Shown here: positions 46,713 through 56,315 of the stretch, one piece after another
Layout of the letters: each line of letters opens with the position of its first letter
Position numbering within the stretch: the stretch's first letter is position 1
Assembly: GCF_036763085.1 (NCBI RefSeq)
Contig: NZ_JBAIYU010000030.1
Coordinates: forward strand, 62,001 to 126,000
Origin: JBAIYU01 sp036763085
GTDB lineage: Bacteria; Bacillota; Negativicutes; DSM-1736; Dendrosporobacteraceae
Direction of reading: 5' to 3'
Length of the DNA: 64,000 nucleotides
Position numbers and translations under genes: made by a program
Notes under the pieces: generated by a model
The model's input: the letters and a program-made list of their open reading frames with translations, nothing else
Told to the model about the DNA's origin: nothing
Database searches by the model: none

Positions 46713-47252
46713 ATGAACCAGCAAGATAATTCAGTCAAAATTGAAAAGGCTGTAAAAAAGTTAATACCAGTGCATTTTCTATTAAACCGTTATGCAGTAA
46801 CTTTATTTAATTTAGCAGTAATGACAATCTTAGGTCTGGCTTTGTGGGATTTGGTCCAATTACTACTAGAAAATTCAAAAGAAGTAGAAGACTTGGAAAA
46901 AATAATGGATGGATCAGGCTCGATAATTGTTGCATATGGCATTGTATTAGAGGAACGTGAATCAATAATGCAAATATTCGGGTACTACCCGAAGAACAAA
47001 TACCCAAATGAAATTCTAACAGATGAAATATGTTATGACGCCGGTATTATTCTCTTAGTGCTTGGCCTGATTATTGAGGTTGTGGCACAATTCGAACAAA
47101 TACCAAACACCATAATTGATACAAAAGGTCATGAACCTATCGTTTTCGGTATTGGAGCAATATTTCTTTTTATAACATTAATGCACTTTCTTGTTTTTTG
47201 TTATAAACTAATTACCCTTAAACATCAGCCTACTACAAACCAAAGTAATTAG
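46713..47252 (+). CDS. Membrane protein of unknown function
   Basis: 179 residues with helices at about 28-50, 105-122 and 145-167 and an acidic loop between the first two. No family is recognised. AGGAAAGGAA precedes the ATG. The SMR gene follows after 39 bases, so they may be co-transcribed. Confidence 0.6.
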   Translation: MNQQDNSVKIEKAVKKLIPVHFLLNRYAVTLFNLAVMTILGLALWDLVQLLLENSKEVEDLEKIMDGSGSIIVAYGIVLEERESIMQIFGYYPKNKYPNEILTDEICYDAGIILLVLGLIIEVVAQFEQIPNTIIDTKGHEPIVFGIGAIFLFITLMHFLVFCYKLITLKHQPTTNQSN

Positions 47253-47291
47253 CATGAATATAAAGCCGGTGGGTAAACGGAGGATTAATGG

Positions 47292-47606
47292 ATGAGTTGG
47301 ATATACTTGGCTGTTGCCGGAGCATTTGAGGTAGTATGGGTCCTTGGTATGAAATATACTGACGGTTTTACCCGTATAATTCCAACATTAATTACGATAA
47401 TCGGAATGGTGGCTAGTGTTTATTTTCTCCATCTAGCCGAGCGGGAGATACCTGTAGGTACAGCCTATGCAGTATGGACAGGAATTGGTGTTATTGGATC
47501 AGTTATTGGCGGGATGTATCTTTTTGGCGAGTCGCGTGATTTTATCAGACTTTTATTTTTAGCTATGATATTAGGCGGTATAGTCGGCCTTAAGATAAGT
47601 ACCTAA
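47292..47606 (+). CDS. SMR-family exporter, Gdx/SugE type
   Basis: 104 residues and four helices. The essential Glu is in AFEVVWVLGMKYTDGF, and GTAYAVWTGIGVIGS is the Gdx (guanidinium exporter) signature rather than EmrE. It likely exports guanidinium in exchange for protons as a dual-topology dimer. I looked for a guanidine riboswitch upstream and did not see one. Confidence 0.85.
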   Translation: MSWIYLAVAGAFEVVWVLGMKYTDGFTRIIPTLITIIGMVASVYFLHLAEREIPVGTAYAVWTGIGVIGSVIGGMYLFGESRDFIRLLFLAMILGGIVGLKIST

Positions 47607-47700
47607 ATGTAACTGAGGTTAACGATATTCTAAATATGTAACATAACTTTTATCCCCCCCATATTATAAACAGAGATGATTACGAATGGGGGAACTGCCA

Positions 47701-49161
47701 GTGAATTACAGTGATGTACCAATTATTGACGCTTTGGCTAACTACAATCGCGAAAAGGTTGTAAGATTTCACATGCCTGGGCATAAGGGTAATGAAATGG
47801 CAAAAGGGCAGTTGGCCGAACTCATTGGTTCAAAGGCTTATAGTATCGATGTAACTAATATTCCAGAAATGGATAATCTTCATCAGCCTCACGGTATCAT
47901 AAAGCAGGCTGAGCAACTGGCTGCTGAGGCTTTTGGTGCGGACAAATCATATTTTTTAGTAAACGGCAGTTCTAGTGGATTGCAGGCACTAATAATGACT
48001 GTTTGCAACCCGGGCGATAAAATCATCGTTCCAAGAAATATACACCGCTCTGTACTAGGGGGAATCATACTAACTGGAGCCATTCCTGTCTATTATAAGC
48101 CGGCTTACGATATGGAATATTGTATTCCTTTAGGATGTATTTCAGACGAAATTGAACAGTGTCTTAAAACCCATGGGTCAGCGAAGGGGGTTCTAGTAGT
48201 TAACCCTACATATCATGGAGTCACATCAGATATAGTGAAACTTTCTGATTTAGCTCACCGATATGGCATGCCCTTAATAGTCGATGAAGCTCATGGTCCA
48301 CACCTAAAGTTTCATAAAGATTTGCCACAGAGCGCAATAGAACAAGGGGCGGATGCAGTAGTACATGGAACGCATAAAATGCTAACCTCTTTTACACAGG
48401 CATCAATGCTTCATCTAAGGGGAAACTTGCTTGACCGCAATAGACTTGAAGCTGTGCTAAGAATCCTGCAGAGCACTAGTACGTCTTATTTGCTGTTAGC
48501 ATCACTAGATTCTGCACGTGCAATGATTCAGGAAAATGGCGTTGAAATGATTACGCAGGCATTAGAGAATAGCGCGTATCTACGAACTGAAATTGCTAAT
48601 ATTCGTGGGTTAAAAACTATGGGTAAAGAGATTATTGGCAGAGATGGCGTCCATGGCCTGGATTTAACAAAAGTAACTGTATCTTTTCGAGAGCTAGGCA
48701 TTAGTGGTTATTGCATAGAAAAAGTTTTGCGTGAGGAATTTAAGATACAAGTTGAAATGGCTGATCTTTTTAACATACTTCTCCTTGTTACTTACGGGAA
48801 TAGAAATAGCGATACTATAGCAATATTAAAAGCACTTACTACTATTATTGATAGCTTAAGACTATGTGACGGTCTAAGTGTTCCGAAAAATGATGTGCTG
48901 ATGTACCCTGAAAACCCTGAAATGGTTTTAACTCCAAGAGAGGCTTTCTTTGCCAAGGTTGAATTTTCACCGTTAGATAAAGTCGCCGGGAAGATAAGCG
49001 CAGAGATAATTACATGTTATCCGCCGGGTGTACCTGTGATTGGACCAGGTGAAAAGTATACACAAGATATTATAGATTATATTATTATGTTGCGCTCAAT
49101 GGGTGCATCCTTTCAGGGATGCCAAGACCATACATTAGAGACTGTTTTAACTGTTCGTTAA
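47701..49161 (+). CDS. Orn/Lys/Arg decarboxylase-family PLP enzyme
   Basis: 486 residues of the fold-type I group III decarboxylases, short form without the N-terminal wing domain, like Bacillus SpeA/YaaO. VRFHMPGHKGN, GSSSGLQALI, DEAHGPHLKFH and the PLP lysine in HGTHKMLTSFTQAS are present. It probably makes a diamine from arginine, lysine or ornithine; which one is not decided. GTG 47701 follows GGGGGA; ATG 47686 is the alternative, with a poorer site. Confidence 0.85.
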   Translation: MNYSDVPIIDALANYNREKVVRFHMPGHKGNEMAKGQLAELIGSKAYSIDVTNIPEMDNLHQPHGIIKQAEQLAAEAFGADKSYFLVNGSSSGLQALIMTVCNPGDKIIVPRNIHRSVLGGIILTGAIPVYYKPAYDMEYCIPLGCISDEIEQCLKTHGSAKGVLVVNPTYHGVTSDIVKLSDLAHRYGMPLIVDEAHGPHLKFHKDLPQSAIEQGADAVVHGTHKMLTSFTQASMLHLRGNLLDRNRLEAVLRILQSTSTSYLLLASLDSARAMIQENGVEMITQALENSAYLRTEIANIRGLKTMGKEIIGRDGVHGLDLTKVTVSFRELGISGYCIEKVLREEFKIQVEMADLFNILLLVTYGNRNSDTIAILKALTTIIDSLRLCDGLSVPKNDVLMYPENPEMVLTPREAFFAKVEFSPLDKVAGKISAEIITCYPPGVPVIGPGEKYTQDIIDYIIMLRSMGASFQGCQDHTLETVLTVR

Positions 49162-49164
49162 TTG

Positions 49165-49213
49165 AAAAACCGTACTAACCGAGCTGTATAAGCTAAGTTA
49201 GTACGGTTTTTCC
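49165..49213 (+). terminator. Terminator
   Basis: A 15-bp stem AAAAACCGTACTAAC/GTTAGTACGGTTTTT. Confidence 0.9.
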
Positions 49214-49271
49214 GTCTATCGGGGATGCTTTTGGCATACAGATTAATATTGGGTTTTATAGAGGTGAACTT

Positions 49272-49691
49272 ATGGCGATAATGTTTGCTGTCTTTGGGAT
49301 GTTGTGCTGGGGAGTAGCGCCGATATTTGGGAAGTTTGGGCTGCAAGGAGTTCATCCAATAACAGCACTTTCCCTTAGAACTTTATTAGCGGCTACAATG
49401 GTGCTTGGATGGGTGGTTTGCTCACGCGGCTATACTGATTTTTTAAACGTACCTTTTTCGTTCTGGATATATATCATTATTGAAGCTATTCTTGCCACCC
49501 TGGTAGGTGATCTAGCCTATTTTTATGCTTTAAAATATGGTAATGTCAATCAGGTTAGCCTAGTAATGGCCTGCGCACCTATTGTTACAATGTTAGCAAG
49601 CTTTTTTATACTTGGCGAAAATGTTTCATATAAGCAAATACTTGGAGCATCACTAATAACTGCAGGTCTTGCATTGGTTTGCTCCGAGTGA
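49272..49691 (+). CDS. Half-size EamA (DMT) transporter
   Basis: 139 residues, one EamA repeat with about five helices (FGMLCWGVAPIFGKFGL at the start, ASLITAGLALV at the end). Full-size EamA carriers have two such repeats, so this works as a dimer if functional. The substrate is unknown. It is convergent with the next gene, 23 bases away. Confidence 0.8.
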   Translation: MAIMFAVFGMLCWGVAPIFGKFGLQGVHPITALSLRTLLAATMVLGWVVCSRGYTDFLNVPFSFWIYIIIEAILATLVGDLAYFYALKYGNVNQVSLVMACAPIVTMLASFFILGENVSYKQILGASLITAGLALVCSE

Positions 49692-49714
49692 GTCTTAGAC
49701 TGTGGCTGTGGAAA

Positions 49715-50716
49715 CTATATCGTCTCACTGACTATAGCAGACCAATTTTTCCCCTTATAAGCGTTATAACCGCGAGTATGAGCATAGCCATATATTTTTG
49801 TACTACCGCGGTTGTCTTTTTCTAAGGTATATCCATAGGTCTCACCTTTTAAAGCATGTTGGGCCGCTTTTAGGCTGTTTAATTTATCAGATAAAATCCC
49901 TTTTCTGCTGGGACACGCAATAACATAGCCATCCTTATTAATGATGGCTATATCTCCATTTTTACCAATACGAGCAGAATCTAAAATATCATATATGAAG
50001 TCCCAGTTAAAGCGAGATGAAAAGAAGCCTATAGTATTTCCAGCATCGTTACTTACTGGGCACGAATAAGCTACAGTATGTCTGTTCTCTATAGCAGAAA
50101 GATATAGGTCAGTTACAGATATCGCATTAGCTGCTTTGACTTCTTTAAACCAATGCCTGTCACCCATATTTTGCCCAATCAATTCTCTATGAACTCCAGC
50201 TGCAACTATGGTTCCTTCCAAATCTAATACATATAAATCAAAATAGACTTCGTAAATCTCTACAAGTGTCTTTAATAAGCTGTTTGCATTATTAATACTT
50301 TCTGAGTTATTTGAAATTAGAGCATTTTTTACTTGCGAGAATCCTGCCCACGCCTGTGCATCGCAATTGCGCTCAAACAGGTTTCGATCAATTTTGTCTA
50401 TTGTATCATAAGCCACATCGGCTGTACGTATAGCCATAACTTCGTTTGCTTTAGATTGAATATTTTCAATAATTAAATTGCTTTCTTTTGTTGAAGCGAA
50501 GCTTCGTGTTGCTAACCTTTTTATCTCATCAGCTACTACCCCGAAGCCCCGACCCGCCTCACCAGCCCGTGCAGCTTCAATAGCCGAATTTAATGAAAGA
50601 AGGTTTGTTTGCTGGGCTATTTGCTGGATTGTACCAATTACTTTACCCATTTCGGTATTTGCGTTTTTTAGATCACTTAGCAAGACAGAAGCGTCAATAA
50701 TATTATTAGTAGACAT
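49715..50716 (-). CDS. Cytosolic chemoreceptor-like protein, signalling domain first, Cache-like sensor last
   Basis: 333 residues with no transmembrane helix. Residues about 15-75 hold the MCP signalling tip (NLLSLNSAIEAARAGEAGRGFGVVADEIKRLA), which binds CheA/CheW. Residues about 130-330 resemble a dCache/PDC sensor (VLDLEGTIVAAGVHRELIGQNMGDRHWFKEV, YSCPVSNDAGNTIGFF). In ordinary receptors the Cache domain is outside and precedes the membrane; here order and location are reversed. AAGGAGG precedes the ATG. A terminator-like hairpin lies in its leader. Confidence 0.8.
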   Translation of the reverse strand: MSTNNIIDASVLLSDLKNANTEMGKVIGTIQQIAQQTNLLSLNSAIEAARAGEAGRGFGVVADEIKRLATRSFASTKESNLIIENIQSKANEVMAIRTADVAYDTIDKIDRNLFERNCDAQAWAGFSQVKNALISNNSESINNANSLLKTLVEIYEVYFDLYVLDLEGTIVAAGVHRELIGQNMGDRHWFKEVKAANAISVTDLYLSAIENRHTVAYSCPVSNDAGNTIGFFSSRFNWDFIYDILDSARIGKNGDIAIINKDGYVIACPSRKGILSDKLNSLKAAQHALKGETYGYTLEKDNRGSTKIYGYAHTRGYNAYKGKNWSAIVSETI

Positions 50717-50731
50717 AATTTACCTCCTTAA

Positions 50732-50771
50732 AAACAGAGAGAGACCTACCTGTTATCAGATAGGCCTCTTT
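50732..50771 (-). terminator. Terminator-like hairpin in the leader of the chemoreceptor-like gene
   Basis: On the minus strand AGAGGCCTATCTG pairs with CAGGTAGGTCTCT (13 pairs, two of them G-U) followed by CTGTTTTT and then directly by the AAGGAGG of the gene. No upstream gene on this strand needs it, so it may be an attenuator. Confidence 0.6.
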
Positions 50772-50773
50772 GC

Positions 50774-51029
50774 CATATGTTAATATATTATAGAATAATG
50801 TTTGGACAGTCAATAATATTTAATCCAAATGATCAATGAGGACTTACAAATTACAATTAGTACGACGTTGTCAAGTGTTGGTTATGTTGATTTTTCTTTC
50901 AATTACAGGTGAATATATAAAAAATTAAGATATATCGAAGATTCAAGAATTCCATTTTGGACGAATATAGGCTAAAATTATAGTATGACGTTCTTAATAT
51001 TAAAATATGAATAAAAGGCGGCTAACCCA
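50774..51029. other. Region upstream of dapA
   Basis: About 255 AT-rich bases; with the leader of the chemoreceptor gene the gap is 313 bases. A lysine riboswitch or T-box might be expected before dapA, but neither motif is seen. Confidence 0.35.
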
Positions 51030-51908
51030 ATGAGAAAATCATTATTTATCGGATCCGCAGTGGCTATTGTAACTCCCTTCCATAACGATGCTGTAAATTA
51101 TCCAGCTCTAGCAGAATTAATCGAGTTTCAAATTAAAGGTGGTTCGGATGCTATCGTGGTCTGTGGGACTACAGGAGAAGCTTCCACTATGCCAGACGAT
51201 GAGCATATTGACGTAATTAAGTTTGCGGTTGAAAAAATCAACAAGCGTGTACCAGTTATTGCGGGTACAGGCAGCAACGACACACGGCACGCAATAGAGC
51301 TAACAAAAGCAGCAGAAGCTGTTGGTGCAGATGGAATACTATCTGTAACACCATACTATAACAAAGCAACTCAAAAAGGCTTGTATGAGCACTTCAAAAT
51401 TATTGCTAACAACGTCAATATACCGATCGTTTTGTATAATGTTCCTAGCAGAACCAACCTAAATATGAATCCTGAAACTATAAAAGCTTTGTCGGAAATA
51501 GATAATATAATAGCTGTTAAGGAATGTAATTTAGGTCAAGTCGGCGATGTAGTTAACTTGTGTGGTGAAGATTTTTCCGTGTATTCCGGTGACGACAATA
51601 CAATACTCCCGGTACTGTCATTAGGCGGAAAAGGGGTAATTTCCACTATGGCAAATATAATTCCTCAAGATACCCATAATATAGTTACGAAATTTTTCCA
51701 AGGAGACATTAATGGTGCTATCAAAATGCAGCTTAATGCACTAAACCTTATTAAAGCATTATTTAGCGAAGTGAATCCAATTCCTATCAAGGCAGCAGTG
51801 AACCTGTTAGGCTATAAGGCGGGAGAATGCCGCATGCCGCTAACAGAACTTAGTGAAAGTAATCTTGCAATTCTTCGTGCCGAAATGAAGAATTATGGTT
51901 TAATATAA
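51030..51908 (+). CDS. dapA: 4-hydroxy-tetrahydrodipicolinate synthase
   Basis: 292 residues, the family's usual length. GTTGEASTM, the Tyr of VTPYYNK, YNVPSRT and the Schiff-base Lys of AVKECN are present. It condenses pyruvate with aspartate semialdehyde in lysine and diaminopimelate synthesis, and in spore formers it feeds dipicolinate. It is closed by its own terminator before the dapB-like gene. Confidence 0.94.
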   Translation: MRKSLFIGSAVAIVTPFHNDAVNYPALAELIEFQIKGGSDAIVVCGTTGEASTMPDDEHIDVIKFAVEKINKRVPVIAGTGSNDTRHAIELTKAAEAVGADGILSVTPYYNKATQKGLYEHFKIIANNVNIPIVLYNVPSRTNLNMNPETIKALSEIDNIIAVKECNLGQVGDVVNLCGEDFSVYSGDDNTILPVLSLGGKGVISTMANIIPQDTHNIVTKFFQGDINGAIKMQLNALNLIKALFSEVNPIPIKAAVNLLGYKAGECRMPLTELSESNLAILRAEMKNYGLI

Positions 51909-51925
51909 TTACAAGAATGTTCGGT

Positions 51926-51966
51926 AAAAATAGCCTTAACCCAATTATAGGGTTAAGGCTATTTTT
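51926..51966 (+). terminator. 17-bp hairpin terminator after dapA
   Basis: AAAAATAGCCTTAACCC (51926-51942) pairs with GGGTTAAGGCTATTTTT (51950-51966). Confidence 0.92.
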
Positions 51967-52088
51967 ATGCTGTTTGCTTATTGTAGTACCTAAAATGGTA
52001 AAAATAGGATGGATTATAGCATTGACCAACATACAACCTTGATGTTAACATAAGGTTGTATGTTACCATTGTAAAGGAGTGATTAATC

Positions 52089-52916
52089 TTGAAGATCGCT
52101 TTAATTGGATTAGGAACTACTGGCCGTATTGTTGCTGAATACTTACTTAAAGAACAAGTACTTACAATGGTACTATGTAAAAAAAGTAGTAATAAAGCCG
52201 GTAAGGATCTAGGTGAAATTTTACATAGACCAGCTACAGGGATTATAGTTGAATCAATTGATAATCTTGAAGAAAAGTTGCTAAGAGAACGACCTGATGT
52301 TTTGATTGATTTCTCCCAACCAGTCTTTCTTAGAGAAAATTTAGCTTTGCTGGCACGATGCAAAGTTAACGTAGTAACCGCTGTTACTGGTTATAGCGAG
52401 ATGGACGTAAAGCGAATCAAGGCCGTTACAAGAAGTGGAAAACTTGGGGTTGTAATGGCTCCTAATATAACTTATGGCGTGAATGTCCTCCTAGCTATAG
52501 CTGGTATAGTGGCCGAATTACAGGTTGATTGTGATTTTGAAATCATTGAAGAGAATCACAAAAATAAAAAAGACAGCCCGTCTGGAACAGCAAAGAAAAT
52601 TGCTGCAGCTGTTTTAACTTCATTATCAGACAGTGGTGGATGCGTTGATGCAATTCCTATTCATTCTATTCGTTCGGGAGATACAATCGGTAAACATAAA
52701 ATTTTAGTGACCGGACAATATGATCAAATTGAAATTTCCCACACCGCGTTTTCTCGTGAGGCGTACGCTGAGGGAGCCCATAAGGCTGCTCTATTTATAA
52801 AAGGCAAGAAAGGCATTTATGAAATGAAAGATGTCTTCGGATTGGGTATGAGCAAATGTAAATCAGTTATCAATAAGATAAATAAATTGAATTCTGGCCA
52901 GTGTTGCTGTGGATAA
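52089..52916 (+). CDS. dapB: DapB-like dihydrodipicolinate reductase
   Basis: 275 residues. The Rossmann motif LIGLGTTGRIVAEYL replaces the usual GxxGxMG, and the active-site segment reads EENHKNKKDSPSGTAK where classical DapB has a second His and DAPSGTA. The general-acid His and the Lys are kept. It probably reduces the product of DapA-type chemistry. The changes, plus a Cys-Cys-Cys tail, leave room for a relative such as an ord/2,4-diaminopentanoate dehydrogenase-like enzyme. The start is TTG 52089 after AAGGAGTG. Confidence 0.75.
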   Translation: MKIALIGLGTTGRIVAEYLLKEQVLTMVLCKKSSNKAGKDLGEILHRPATGIIVESIDNLEEKLLRERPDVLIDFSQPVFLRENLALLARCKVNVVTAVTGYSEMDVKRIKAVTRSGKLGVVMAPNITYGVNVLLAIAGIVAELQVDCDFEIIEENHKNKKDSPSGTAKKIAAAVLTSLSDSGGCVDAIPIHSIRSGDTIGKHKILVTGQYDQIEISHTAFSREAYAEGAHKAALFIKGKKGIYEMKDVFGLGMSKCKSVINKINKLNSGQCCCG

Positions 52917-52923
52917 CTGAAAA

Positions 52924-52975
52924 AATGCCAAGACTTTCCTGATAATAGTCAGCGAATGTCTTGGCTTAATTTTTC
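52924..52975 (+). terminator. Terminator after the dapB-like gene
   Basis: Imperfect stem TGCCAAGACTTTC with GAATGTCTTGGC, then TTAATTTTT. Confidence 0.7.
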
Positions 52976-53160
52976 TATTCTTCAAACAAAATGGCTAATA
53001 GGATGGAAGACAGTAAAAGCAGAGTAGCAATGAGGTGTTTAAAATCGGCTAGATACTATTGTCCGACGATAGAGTACTAATGTTTATTTTTCGGGTTATT
53101 ATAATGTATACATGTGGACAATATTATTTCCCAATAGCTATACTTGTGTAAAATTTATGC

Positions 53161-53189
53161 TTGATATTATCAAAATACAATATTATAAT
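53161..53189 (+). promoter_or_regulatory. Promoter of the TCA gene cluster
   Basis: TTGATA (53161-53166) and TATAAT (53184-53189) with a 17-base spacer, 45 bases before the citrate synthase start. The rest of 52976-53160 holds nothing recognised. Confidence 0.7.
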
Positions 53190-53234
53190 TAGCAACACAA
53201 GTTTGTTTATGAAGAATAAGTGAGGTGTAGTTCT

Positions 53235-54344
53235 GTGGCTGGTTTAAATGGTGTATTTGCATGTGAAACATCTATTTCCTCAATTGAAAATGGGGTATTA
53301 AGATATTATGGTTGTTCCATTGATGATTTAGCAAAGAATGCTACATTTGAAGAGACTGTGTACCTTCTTTGGTATGGGCGCTTGCCTAATAGGTTAGAAC
53401 TTAAAGCTCTTAAGCAAGATTTAGCCGAAAATTCCGTATTACCAGAGAAGATTTATGAATTATTACGATTATACGCGCCTTGGGGTAATCCTATGGCTAA
53501 GCTTAGAACCTGTATATCCTTTCTAACGCACTTTGATGATGAAGTAATGGACCATTCTTTTGCGGCAGATCATCGAAAAGCTGTTCGTATTATGGCCCGA
53601 ATTGCAGCTATTGTCGCAGCTATTGACCGCATACGCAAGGGTCTGGATCCCATAGAAATGAATACTATTTCTCCTAATTCGCTAGCCGAAACTTTTCTAT
53701 GGTTATTGAATGGGGAAAAACCAGACGAAATAGCTGTTAAGGCATTAGATAAATGCCTGGTGCTTCACGCAGAGCATGAATTAAATGCATCAACATTTGC
53801 AGCTAGAGTAACAGTATCAACCATGTCTGATATATATTCTGGCATTGTTTCGGCAATCGGAACACTTAAAGGGCCGTTACATGGAAATGCTAATGAACAG
53901 GTTGCCAAAATGCTTGATGATATTGGGGATGTTAACAAAGTTCAAGAATACATCAATCGCAAAATTGATGCTAACGAACTAATTATGGGTTTTGGCCACA
54001 GAGTTTATAAAAATGGCGACCCACGAGCTGTGTATCTCAAAGAATTATCAAAAGAACTGGCCGAGTGGCAAGGGAATTTCCGCTGGTACGATATGTCAGT
54101 TGAAATTGATAGTATTGTCCAAGAAAAGAAAAAGCTTATGCCAAATGTTGATTTCTACTCTGCATCCGTTTACAAGTATCTAGGTATTCCTAGTGATTTA
54201 TTTACGCTTATTTTTGCAATTAGCCGTACCAGTGGGTGGTTAGCACATATTCTTGAGCAGCACGAAAACAATAAGTTGATTCGTCCGCGAGCTCAGTATT
54301 TAGGAAAGAAAGAGGTTGCTTGGGTTGCTGTTGAAGACCGGTAA
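53235..54344 (+). CDS. Citrate synthase (Si type)
   Basis: 369 residues. The three catalytic residues are seen in HAEHELNASTFA (His), MGFGHRVYKNGDPR (His) and VDFYSASVYKYLGI (Asp). The length and N-terminus match the Gram-positive CitZ/MmgD group. It condenses oxaloacetate with acetyl-CoA. GTG 53235 has GAGGTG seven bases before it; a GTG at 53220 lies upstream of that. It is the first gene of a citrate synthase-aconitase-isocitrate dehydrogenase row. Confidence 0.92.
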   Translation: MAGLNGVFACETSISSIENGVLRYYGCSIDDLAKNATFEETVYLLWYGRLPNRLELKALKQDLAENSVLPEKIYELLRLYAPWGNPMAKLRTCISFLTHFDDEVMDHSFAADHRKAVRIMARIAAIVAAIDRIRKGLDPIEMNTISPNSLAETFLWLLNGEKPDEIAVKALDKCLVLHAEHELNASTFAARVTVSTMSDIYSGIVSAIGTLKGPLHGNANEQVAKMLDDIGDVNKVQEYINRKIDANELIMGFGHRVYKNGDPRAVYLKELSKELAEWQGNFRWYDMSVEIDSIVQEKKKLMPNVDFYSASVYKYLGIPSDLFTLIFAISRTSGWLAHILEQHENNKLIRPRAQYLGKKEVAWVAVEDR

Positions 54345-54382
54345 TCTGTTCATAATATAAATTCACCAAAGGGGGAAATACT

Positions 54383-56314
54383 TTGAATCTCACACTTACC
54401 GAGAAGGTTTTAGCTTCCCATTTGGTTAGCGGAGAGCTAAAGCGTGGTACCGAAATCAGCATCCGTATCGACCAAACATTAACCCAAGATTCAACTGGTA
54501 CTATGGCCTATCTTCAGTTGGAAGCTATAGATATCCCTAAAGTAAAAACAGAATTATCTGTCGCATATATTGATCACAATACACTGCAATGCGGTTTTGA
54601 AAACGGCGATGACCACCGTTATATTGAAACAGTTGCTGCAAAACACGGAATAGTCTTTTCCAAGCCAGGTAACGGCATATGTCATCAAGTTCATTTAGAA
54701 CGGTTTAGCCGACCAGGGCGCACACTTTTAGGGTCTGACAGTCATACGCCGACCGCTGGCGGTATTGGCATGCTGGCTATTGGTGCTGGCGGACTTGATG
54801 TAGCTGTAGCGATGGCAGGCGGTGCATATCACTTGGTTATGCCGAAGATTTCTCGAGTAGTTTTAAAGGGAAAGCTTCCGCCGTGGTCTTCAGCAAAAGA
54901 TATAATATTGGAACTTCTAAGACGTCTATCAGTTAAGGGTGGCGTGGGGCGTATATTTGAATATAGCGGCGATGGGCTTGAGCACCTTGCTGTTCCCGAA
55001 AGAGCCACAATATGTAACATGGGAGCTGAGCTAGGGGCAACAACATCGCTGTTTCCTAGTGATGAGCTGACTAAAGCTTTCCTTACAAGCCAAGGAAGGG
55101 CAGACTGCTGGGTACCTTTAGCTGCTGATAATGATGCAGCTTATGATGAAGAAGTAGTAATAGATCTAGCTGCTATTGAACCGCTTGTTGCTATGCCGCA
55201 TAGCCCGGATAATGTGGTTCCAGTTAGTGAAATTCAAGGGCTGGTAATTGATCAAGTAGCTATTGGCAGTTGTACTAACTCTTCATATGCTGATTTGCTA
55301 AAGGCAGCCAAAATACTAGAGGGAAAAAGAGTCCATCCAAACGTATCTTTGGTAATCGCTCCTGGATCACGACAAGTATTAGCGCTTCTATCCCAAAACG
55401 GTGCGCTAACTTCTTTAATCCAGGCTGGGGCACGTATTTTAGAAAGCGCTTGCGGCTACTGTATTGGAATGGGGCAGGCTCCTCGTTCTGGCGGGATCTC
55501 GCTAAGAACTTCTAATCGGAATTTTGAAGGCCGCAGTGGAACGCCAGACGCAAAAATTTACTTATTAAGTCCGGAAACAGCAGCCGCCAGTGCTATTACT
55601 GGAGTATTGACTGATCCAAGAACATTAGGTGAGACACTTGTAATAAATGCAGCCTTCAAAGCTGACTCAGATGATAATTTACTAATATTTCCACCACAAG
55701 AAGGGCAAAATGTCGAGGTTGTAAGAGGACCTAATATTAAGCCATTTCCAAGGGCGAATAAACTGCCTGTTGACTTGAGCGGTGAAGTGCTGCTTAAGAC
55801 TAAAGATAATATAACTACAGATCATATAATGCCGTCACATGCACATCTGCTGCCTTATCGGTCCAATATACCCTATCTTGCAGAGTATTGTCTTAGTGGA
55901 ATTGACCCAGCTTTCCCGGCAAGAGCAAAGGCGAAAAACGGCGGATTTATAGTTGCCGGGGCGAATTATGGTCAGGGATCAAGTCGCGAGCATGCTGCGC
56001 TTGCCCCATTATATCTGGGAATAAAAGGTGTTATCGCCAAGTCTTTTGCCCGGATTCATAGGGCAAACCTTATCAACTTTGGCATTGTTCCTATGACTTT
56101 TGTTAATGAAGCGGACTATGACGAGATAGATCAAGGGGATTCTATAGCGATTGCTAATTTACTTGAGCAAGCGAAGAATGGTGATATAGTAGAGGCTAAA
56201 TATAATAACTCTGGTAAAAATATAAGATTAAAATTGGATTTAACAGCCCGTGAATTAGAGATAATCGCAGCAGGCGGACTTCTTAACCATACAAAAGAGC
56301 AAGGGCGGGGATAG
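54383..56314 (+). CDS. Aconitate hydratase
   Basis: 643 residues, the compact aconitase form found in anaerobes, shorter than AcnA (about 890). Fe-S ligands are in GSCTNS and in ACGYCIGMGQAP, and the swivel domain has GANYGQGSSREHAALAP. It converts citrate to isocitrate between its two neighbours. The start is TTG 54383 with GGGGGA upstream; it ends two bases before the next ATG. Confidence 0.92.
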   Translation: MNLTLTEKVLASHLVSGELKRGTEISIRIDQTLTQDSTGTMAYLQLEAIDIPKVKTELSVAYIDHNTLQCGFENGDDHRYIETVAAKHGIVFSKPGNGICHQVHLERFSRPGRTLLGSDSHTPTAGGIGMLAIGAGGLDVAVAMAGGAYHLVMPKISRVVLKGKLPPWSSAKDIILELLRRLSVKGGVGRIFEYSGDGLEHLAVPERATICNMGAELGATTSLFPSDELTKAFLTSQGRADCWVPLAADNDAAYDEEVVIDLAAIEPLVAMPHSPDNVVPVSEIQGLVIDQVAIGSCTNSSYADLLKAAKILEGKRVHPNVSLVIAPGSRQVLALLSQNGALTSLIQAGARILESACGYCIGMGQAPRSGGISLRTSNRNFEGRSGTPDAKIYLLSPETAAASAITGVLTDPRTLGETLVINAAFKADSDDNLLIFPPQEGQNVEVVRGPNIKPFPRANKLPVDLSGEVLLKTKDNITTDHIMPSHAHLLPYRSNIPYLAEYCLSGIDPAFPARAKAKNGGFIVAGANYGQGSSREHAALAPLYLGIKGVIAKSFARIHRANLINFGIVPMTFVNEADYDEIDQGDSIAIANLLEQAKNGDIVEAKYNNSGKNIRLKLDLTARELEIIAAGGLLNHTKEQGRG

Positions 56315-56315
56315 A

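Noticed and set aside
47253..47291. Guanidine riboswitch upstream of the Gdx-type gene
   Set aside because: The gap is 39 bases and lacks the conserved hairpins or ACGR loops.
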